A stretch of 64,000 nt of DNA. Origin: Thamnaconus septentrionalis. Its lineage: Eukaryota; Chordata; Actinopteri; Tetraodontiformes; Monacanthidae. Shown piece after piece: positions 57,640 to 64,000 of the stretch. Positions within the stretch are counted from its first letter, which is position 1. Each line of letters opens with the position of its first letter. Made by a program: the position numbers and the translations under genes. The stretch lies in contig CM020507.1 of assembly GCA_009823395.1 (NCBI GenBank), positions 6,047,501 through 6,111,500 of the forward strand, in the 5' to 3' direction. A model generated the notes under the pieces. It was not told the origin of the DNA and searched no databases. It saw only the letters and a program-made list of their open reading frames with translations.

Positions 57640-59480
57640 AATTCCTGCTTTATGGCTCTTTGATGGGCTGTGGTCGTGTCCTGGGTTAGGAGGCGAGATT
57701 CTGGGGTTCCAATTGGTTTTCACACAATCACATACATTTGAATGTGTTTTTCTTTTAACTGTGGGAGTATTGATACAACCTGGTCAAAATGAACTTTTTC
57801 AATCTGAGCCACTGTTTATCATGTCACTGTGTGTGTTCCTTAAAGTACCATCAATCTATTATCAACGAGTCGACACAGATTATCTTAATTCCAGCCGAGA
57901 CGTCGACATCCCGAGGTCTCGTGTCTCTGTCTGTCCTCGTGACCTCTTGACCTCCATGTGTCTCTCACTTTTAATTCTTCCTGACTCCTTGTTCCTGCTG
58001 TCAGCGGCTGTGTGTATGTGTGTGTGTGTGTCTCCAGGGTGGTCGCCGGCTCGACATGCCGTTCAAGTGTATTTGCATCTTGTGTCATTGAGTGAGGACA
58101 GAGTGAATAATCCCAGTGACGGCTGACGGGCAGTTTGGCTTCCTCAGCCTAAATAAAGGCCTTCTATTGATTTCTCTCTCTCAGTTGTTGTTTTTTCTGC
58201 ATTGATGTCAGCTCCAATCAGAGCATTGAACCCTGGAAGCAGGTTGGTGCCCACCATTATATATCTTTCTTTAGCTATAAGAGCAGCTTCAGTGACTTAC
58301 AGACTCTTCATCTCTGATACTCGTTTTTATTGTTTTTATGTCCAGATTATCCTTGCGCTATTGGTTGTGTCGATATCAAACTATATTCTGGCATTGTGCC
58401 TTTAGTGCAACACCAGTCTGATACATTCTGATGCTGATGCAGAAACCATACCACAAAAAAAGGCACCAAGAAACAACTGGAAACATGATGAACATCCTGA
58501 CCTGACAGAAATAAGAAGAAAGCAGACAGTTGGTAGTCATGGTAAATATGGGCCTTTTATAGTCAGTTTATTAACATTATTATTGTAGTAGAAAAGAGAT
58601 GTTGATGTTTGTAGGGCCCTGAGGTGGAAGCACAGAAGCACAGAAATAAAACCAGAGCTTATTCGGTGTATTTTATATAAAACAGAAGGCAAAAAGCTGT
58701 AAAGTTCAACTTAAAGTGTTGATATTTGTTACACGAAAACACAATTTAACTCTCGACTTCAGTCCGCAGCGCCTGCAGGCGCAACACACTCCACTTGACA
58801 ACTGAATCACACTCATCTCCAATTAAGTGAGTCTGATCGCAACTTTGTTTGAAACTAGTTGAAATACATTTTATATGATACGACCCAATCAGGCCGTGTT
58901 TTGTGCGTGTGTGTATGTATGTGTGTCTGTCATGTTTGCATTTTTCTGGAGAAAAGTTTTGTTCTCTGAAGACAGATTCTGCCTGCGAAACCATTAATTA
59001 GAGTTTCCACCAGACGTCAGATTTTTTTTTCCTTATCTTATGTTTTAATCCCTGTGAGATCCAACTCGTCCTTAATGATCTGTCTCTCCGTCGCACTCAA
59101 CCCCCCTCATCCCTTCCTCAACCCCCTCCGAGCCCCCCAACCCCTCCGACACACACACACACACACACGCACGCCGCCTTTTCTTCATGCTGGAAACTAA
59201 TGATGTTTATGAGTAAGAGTGACAGAAACCTGCTTTAAAATGATTCTGCTTTGTGATTTTGAAGAAGAAGACGAAGAAGAAGCCAGTTCAGACTTTGTCG
59301 GGTCGCTGGTTCTGTTCCCGACTGTGAGCAACAGTGAACAGAGTCGACTTCGTCTTGTCAGATGAACTCGACGATGGTGTCGACAACAGCCGTGTAACTA
59401 GCGCAATCCATTAGGCCGCCCCCCCATCTGATTAGAATTCATTTTCATAAATCAGTTCCCCTGTTGCTGATTCAATAGAA
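57640..59480. other. Unassigned stretch
   Basis: Non-coding sequence with short TG runs near 58016 and 58910 and a CA run near 59151-59168. It contains the 14-bp palindrome GCGCCTGCAGGCGC at 58769-58782. Confidence 0.35.
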
Positions 59481-59840
59481 CCAAAGTGCGACTGAACGGT
59501 TCTCTAATGAGTCAAATAGGGCAACGCATACTGAAGCTCACATTCTCAAAGTGCAAAGTGCTTCATGTTGCATGGAGCTATTTTTCCTTTTTTTCCCCTT
59601 CCACTTGTGAGCAAGCCTTTGTTTTTCTTCTTCCTTCTTCACTCTTTCCTCTTTTCTCTCGCTACTATTTGCGTTTGACTCTCTGTTCACCTGAATCCTT
59701 TGACGGCTGTTGTTGTTTTTGTGAGTCCCGACTGCATTTCCCTCCTCGGAGCCTCACAGTTCAGTTCATCGCCTCACTTTGTTTGGTACGTCGCCGCTGC
59801 GGCACTTTCAATTGACAGTGGGGATATTTTTTTGTTTGTT

Positions 59841-59996
<156 letters not shown>

Positions 59997-60282
59997 GGGC
60001 ATTTTCAATCACGGACGCTTCTTTTTCCTTCCTGCTCGGCCCTCCTTCCTGTTTAACACAGCAGCAGCAGTGAAGAGCAGAGTGACAGAATGGGACCAGG
60101 AGAAAAAAAAAAAAAAAAATGTGAGCGAGCATAAAAGTAAAGGATGCACAAATATGATCTCTATCTAATATGATAGGTTTCAGAAGGAGGATGGAATATA
60201 AAAGTGTTTATTATAACGATAAAAAAAAAACTCCAACCAAACGGTAATTTCCCTCCTATTGAAGCCCGAAACGCTGAACTCC

Positions 60283-60320
60283 CCTCCACCTCCTCCTCCA
60301 CCTCCTCCACCTCCTCCTAG
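60283..60320 (+). repeat. (CCT)n repeat with CCA interruptions
   Basis: CCTCCA/CCT triplets. Confidence 0.85.
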
Positions 60321-60329
60321 GCCTGAGTT

Positions 60330-60902
60330 CATGGAGCTGCATTTCTCCTCATAATAATAGACCCTGGCAATAACTGTAGGAGGTGTATGTGGTTGTCACG
60401 GTGATGAATGGTTTCCAGGGGCAACACAGGAAGTCCATCTGGGGAGACTTTTCAAAGAGGAAGTGAGTAACAGAGATGGAGGAGACACAATCCCTTGCAG
60501 ATATTTTTTTTTCGCTCCCCTACATCCGTCATCTAAAAGTCTAAATGATTGTTTCCCCCCCTGATGGAAGGAATGGCCTTTAAACTTTTTTCGTGTGTTT
60601 TTTGCATTAGGAAAAAAAAAACAGACAGTAAAGTCAGCAGGAACTGTGAATCAAAAAGTTTTAAATAAAAGGTGAAAGTGAAAAGTGGTTCGTTTGGACG
60701 CTACGCAAAGCCGTGGATGCGTGAGTGTGTTTTCACGGACGGGTGGACGACAAGCAGCGACTGTGAGGGGCTTCAGTCAGCGTGGAGGTGCAGAGAAGTG
60801 CGATGACGCCAGTGTCGTCCAGCTACCATTCATTCACCGTGATAGCTGGAAGTCTGGAGCCGTCGCAGACGTCCATTTGGCTCCGAAAACACGGAACATT
60901 TC

Positions 60903-60933
<31 letters not shown>

Positions 60934-61630
60934 TTAAAGAAACACAACTAGAATGGTGATGGAGTGAGCAAACATCACAGGACACGACGTGAGCAACACT
61001 TTGGTGTTTCGCTTCCGATAAAGCCGCTCAATGGCAAAATGAAAAAAGAAAAATGTTTTCCCCCGCAAAAAATGCCTTCAGTGTGATTTTGTTATCCTGT
61101 GCTATAAACATGCTGCCCAGTGCCGCAGCTGCAGCATCCGGGAATGTCTCTTCAGCAGCAGCCATGATCTTATGATCCATGATGAACTTTGTTTCTCCCT
61201 CTCTCTCTCTCCTCTTCTCTCCACTCACTCCTTCTCCTTCGTCTCCCTCCCTGAGGTCTCTTGTTCGACGCTCCTCGCAGTCTCAGTTTGGCAAACGAGC
61301 CTCTCTAATGATGTGGAGTCATTGGACGCAGTGTGTGAGCTGTTACAGTGGAAGTGCTGTCGCTGTGATTTTGTAGCCAGTCACTCCGGAACAACGTCTG
61401 CTTGCGAACATGCATGTTCCCTCCCTCCTGCTTCGCTTATTGTGTGATTATAGCACACAGCAGCGCACACAAACATCAAAGAGAGTTTGTCACGCTGGAA
61501 ATTGTTACGTTGTGTGTGTGTGTGCGCTTCCCTCTAGTGAAAGTGTGTTAGCGTGTGTTGGGGTTATCACGCTGTGTGTGAGTGAGGAATCCTTTGGAGA
61601 ACAAAGTTGTTTGTTTGTTTCCAGAAAACG
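60330..61630. other. Unassigned stretch
   Basis: Non-coding sequence; the only notable item is the A26 run at 60907-60932, which could be a retroposon tail but has no recognisable body upstream. Confidence 0.35.
60907..60932 (+). repeat. (A)26 homopolymer
   Basis: Uninterrupted A run. Confidence 0.93.
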
Positions 61631-61640
61631 GTGTAAACAG

Positions 61641-61690
61641 AGATAGATAATTACTTTATTCATCCCAAAGGGATGCAAAGATCTCACCAG
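61641..61690 (-). mobile_element. LINE 3'-terminal fragment
   Basis: On the minus strand it reads CATCCCTTTGGGATGAATAA then AGTAATTATCTATCT: the same inverted-repeat plus AATAAAGT block and short-repeat tail as 46725-46910 and 18343-18500. Confidence 0.5.
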
Positions 61691-62127
61691 CTCTTGTTGA
61701 CGGTGAAGAAAAAGAGAAAAAAAAGTACCAGAGCTGTTGCATTTTGAGCGGAAGGACTGAAGGCAGATGAGACTCAGACCTTGAAGTGCACTTTTACTGC
61801 AACCGTCTTCAACGACATGAGAGGAAAAAAAATGCAGGCAAGTCAAATATAAAGAGACGAGCCACCTGAAGTATTTTCAATATTGATATGAAAAGTTATC
61901 ACCGCAAAAAAAAGAACAGGTTCACATTAAAGAGCCCAGACTTTTTCTACCCCCCGCCCCCCCCGGCTGAATGGCTGCCTGTCTAGACTCTCAGTCGTCC
62001 AAGTCAGAGGAAATGACTCTGTATTCATTTCTTTCAATCCTTTCATTTGCATATTCTTAGAATGCAAAGTTTCATGGTGATGAATGAGACTGAGGTGAAG
62101 GCACCCGGTGGATGGATGGATGGGACA

Positions 62128-62302
62128 GTTGGTGATGGTGGAGGTGAGGAGGTGGTGGTTGTGATGGTGGTGGTGATGATGAAGGTGGAGGTGGTGGTTG
62201 TGGTGATGGTGGTGATGCTGGTGGTGGTTGTGATGCTGGTGGCGATGCTGGTGGTGATGGAGGTGGTGGTGGTGGATGATGCTGGTGGTGATGGTGGTGG
62301 GA
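62128..62302 (+). repeat. GGT/GAT/GCT minisatellite-like array
   Basis: About 58 triplets of mainly GGT, GAT, GTT and GCT on this strand. The long Val/Met and His/Ser/Thr frames on both strands are products of the repeat. Higher-order units such as GATGCTGGTGGT recur irregularly. Confidence 0.92.
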
Positions 62303-62897
62303 GGGGCTGCTGGGAAGGAAAGTGGGTCGCTCGTGTCACTTGATGATGACAGGCTGTGTGTCACTGCTGCCTCCCTGACACTGACACAGGGCAAGAGGCT
62401 GCCACCTCGCCCTGTGTGTGTGTGTGTGTGGCTCCAGACCTGCCACACTGTGTTCCCTCGTGTGTCATGCCTTCATGGTCCTCGAAAAAATTTGTGTGTG
62501 TGCATGTGGTGTGTGTGTGTACATTTTGCTTTCGACTCCAGCGTTGCACTGCGGAATCAAACAGACAAACTCTGCTCTCTAAAGGAGGAGGTGTATAGTG
62601 ATGTTCGCTTCAATTCTTTACTTGTTCTTGTTTTTGGCAAATGTTTCCTCCACCGCTCTGCTGCTGTTTGGAAAGTAAACACTCTCCGTTTGTTTGTTTG
62701 CTTCTCTGTTTGTCGGTTGTTGTTGTCGCTGCTTAAATAAGTGATAATTAGCGAGGATTTGTAAGGATTCGGTTGATAAAAGTTGATTAAAAAGATAAAA
62801 TACGCCAAAAAAAACCTGTTAGTTGAACTGACGGCTGAATGTTGCTTCAGTCCATTGAGTTTCTAATTAACATGATCCCAATTCCCTCAGTGAAACG

Positions 62898-62900
<3 letters not shown>

Positions 62901-62931
<31 letters not shown>
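62901..62931 (+). repeat. (GT)15 microsatellite
   Basis: Perfect run. Confidence 0.95.
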
Positions 62932-62932
<1 letters not shown>

Positions 62933-63429
62933 CATCTGACTTGATTCACCAAGTCATTTCTGACCTACACTACAACCACTTTGATAACAAAGCCAAAGCT
63001 TCGCTGTGAATGTGATGATGTCACACTCGTGCACTTGGCCTGGTGATTAACTGAGAGACAGGAAGTTGCTTTCACCGTCGTCCACATCAGACACAGTGAC
63101 TCACAGTAAATATGGAGCACCACTGTGGTCGGAAAGAGAGAAAAGTCCCAGGCAAAGTGATTTAATCCAACAATGATTTGCGATAAACCTAAGTGGATTT
63201 TTGGCTGAACCTGAAGAATCTTCAGCCGCAGCCGGTAAATCCAGAGGGGACACAAAGCAGTGGAGCAACTTCAAACTGTCTCCTGCTTTTAAACCACCAC
63301 CAGCAGCAGCAGGGACTCTGTAGTCTGGCTCCTCCAACTTGCCAACCTCAAGGGTTTTAATTGGTCCGTAAACGTGATTTAATTCCATCACCGATCAAAT
63401 TCCCAATGTTTGTATCAACAGGTGGGAAG

Positions 63430-63649
63430 CAGCAGAGCAGCACCCAACCAAGCTGCTGCCAAAACCACAGGGGGAGGAGACGGAGGAGGAGAGGCAGCTA
63501 GCAGCTAGCTGTTAGCCACCACTGGCTGTGGCTAACAGCCTAGTGTGGAGGCTGCAGGACTGCAGGGCAGTGAGTCGCATCAACTGGAGGGAGGAGAAGA
63601 GCAACGAAGAGCCTGGAAACCTCAGCAGCCTGGGAGCTCTTAGTGACGG
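63430..63649 (+). other. Candidate non-coding or 5'-terminal exon (donor at 63649/63650)
   Basis: A complex GC-moderate segment ends TTAGTGACG followed by GTGAGTTACA, a strong splice donor. The frame open into the donor starts after a TAG at 63513-63515 and has no ATG before the junction, so any exon here would be untranslated or would need an upstream acceptor (CAACAG at about 63416-63421 is possible). The GCTAGCAGCTAGCTGTTAGC-rich part is a style often seen in fish 5' exons and promoters. Confidence 0.22.
63509..63538. other. Perfect 11-bp inverted repeat
   Basis: CTGTTAGCCAC (63509-63519) and GTGGCTAACAG (63528-63538) are exact reverse complements separated by 8 bases. Confidence 0.75.
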
Positions 63650-63706
63650 TGAGTTACACATGTCACACTGCGTTACCATGCGCTGCTGCAGTCGTATTTC
63701 TGCCTC

Positions 63707-63855
<149 letters not shown>

Positions 63856-63904
63856 GCCCTCGGCTGAGGAAGAAACTTCAGTGGCCTGCTGCTTTCCTTA
63901 ACAC

Positions 63905-63905
<1 letters not shown>

Positions 63906-63957
<52 letters not shown>
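63906..63957 (+). repeat. (CA)26 microsatellite
   Basis: Perfect run close to the right edge of the window. Confidence 0.95.
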
Positions 63958-63960
<3 letters not shown>

Positions 63961-64000
63961 GGTCTAAACTGTTTGCACTTTAAGAAGCTAGAAAAGCAAC

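Noticed and set aside
61927..62448. 173-codon His/Thr-rich minus-strand frame
   Set aside because: Translation of the GGT/GAT array; not a metal-binding protein.

Overview
The window looks like non-coding nuclear DNA from a ray-finned (teleost, probably percomorph) fish. Three things point that way: very dense long (CA)n/(TG)n arrays with many other microsatellites; relics of LINE, SINE-like and hAT-like families of the kinds common in fish genomes; and no long open frame other than low-complexity or transposon-derived ones. No protein-coding gene can be annotated with confidence. Almost every long open frame is a translated microsatellite (Cys/Val, His/Thr, Leu/Ser, Arg/Glu or Ala/Leu runs).

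Layout. 1-3 kb: a short hAT-like element carrying a tRNA-like SINE head, then a possible non-coding exon with a good splice donor at 1939/1940. 3-7 kb: CTG arrays and two hAT-like non-autonomous elements (5252-5546 with a near-perfect 8-bp target duplication; 6152-6540). 9-18 kb: dense simple repeats, a 20-bp minisatellite (14801-14940), LINE remnants near 15.3-15.6 kb and 17.7 kb, polypurine tracts and a strong G-quadruplex motif. 18-27 kb: a LINE 3' tail, hAT-like copies at 24081-24450 and 26137-26532, and long CA arrays. 27-40 kb: two long CA arrays near 30.5 kb, an imperfect CTG array, and several complex, largely repeat-free stretches that could be conserved non-coding elements (27.3, 28.3, 34.1-34.7, 39.6-40.0 kb). 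40-53 kb: a 150-codon open frame of doubtful meaning, a frameshifted L2-type LINE reverse-transcriptase tail (43.2-43.8 kb, minus strand), a LINE 3' end with a (TCTAT)5 tail, several hairpins, and a mirrored G-rich/C-rich tract. 53-64 kb: the longest CA array next to a CTCF-like core, a TG/CA inverted array, a complete hAT-like element (56671-57166), a 5'-truncated retroposon with a perfect 12-bp target-site duplication (57308-57612), and a second possible non-coding exon before a 146-bp (GA)n array at the right edge.

The window is best read as an intergenic or long-intron region whose visible history is transposon insertion and microsatellite growth. The best internal evidence is the set of related hAT-like copies with matching ends and 8-bp target duplications, and the retroposon with the 12-bp duplication. 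I found no previously undescribed gene system; regulatory calls (CTCF-like cores, candidate conserved elements, candidate first exons) are inferences needing comparison with other fish genomes or RNA data.
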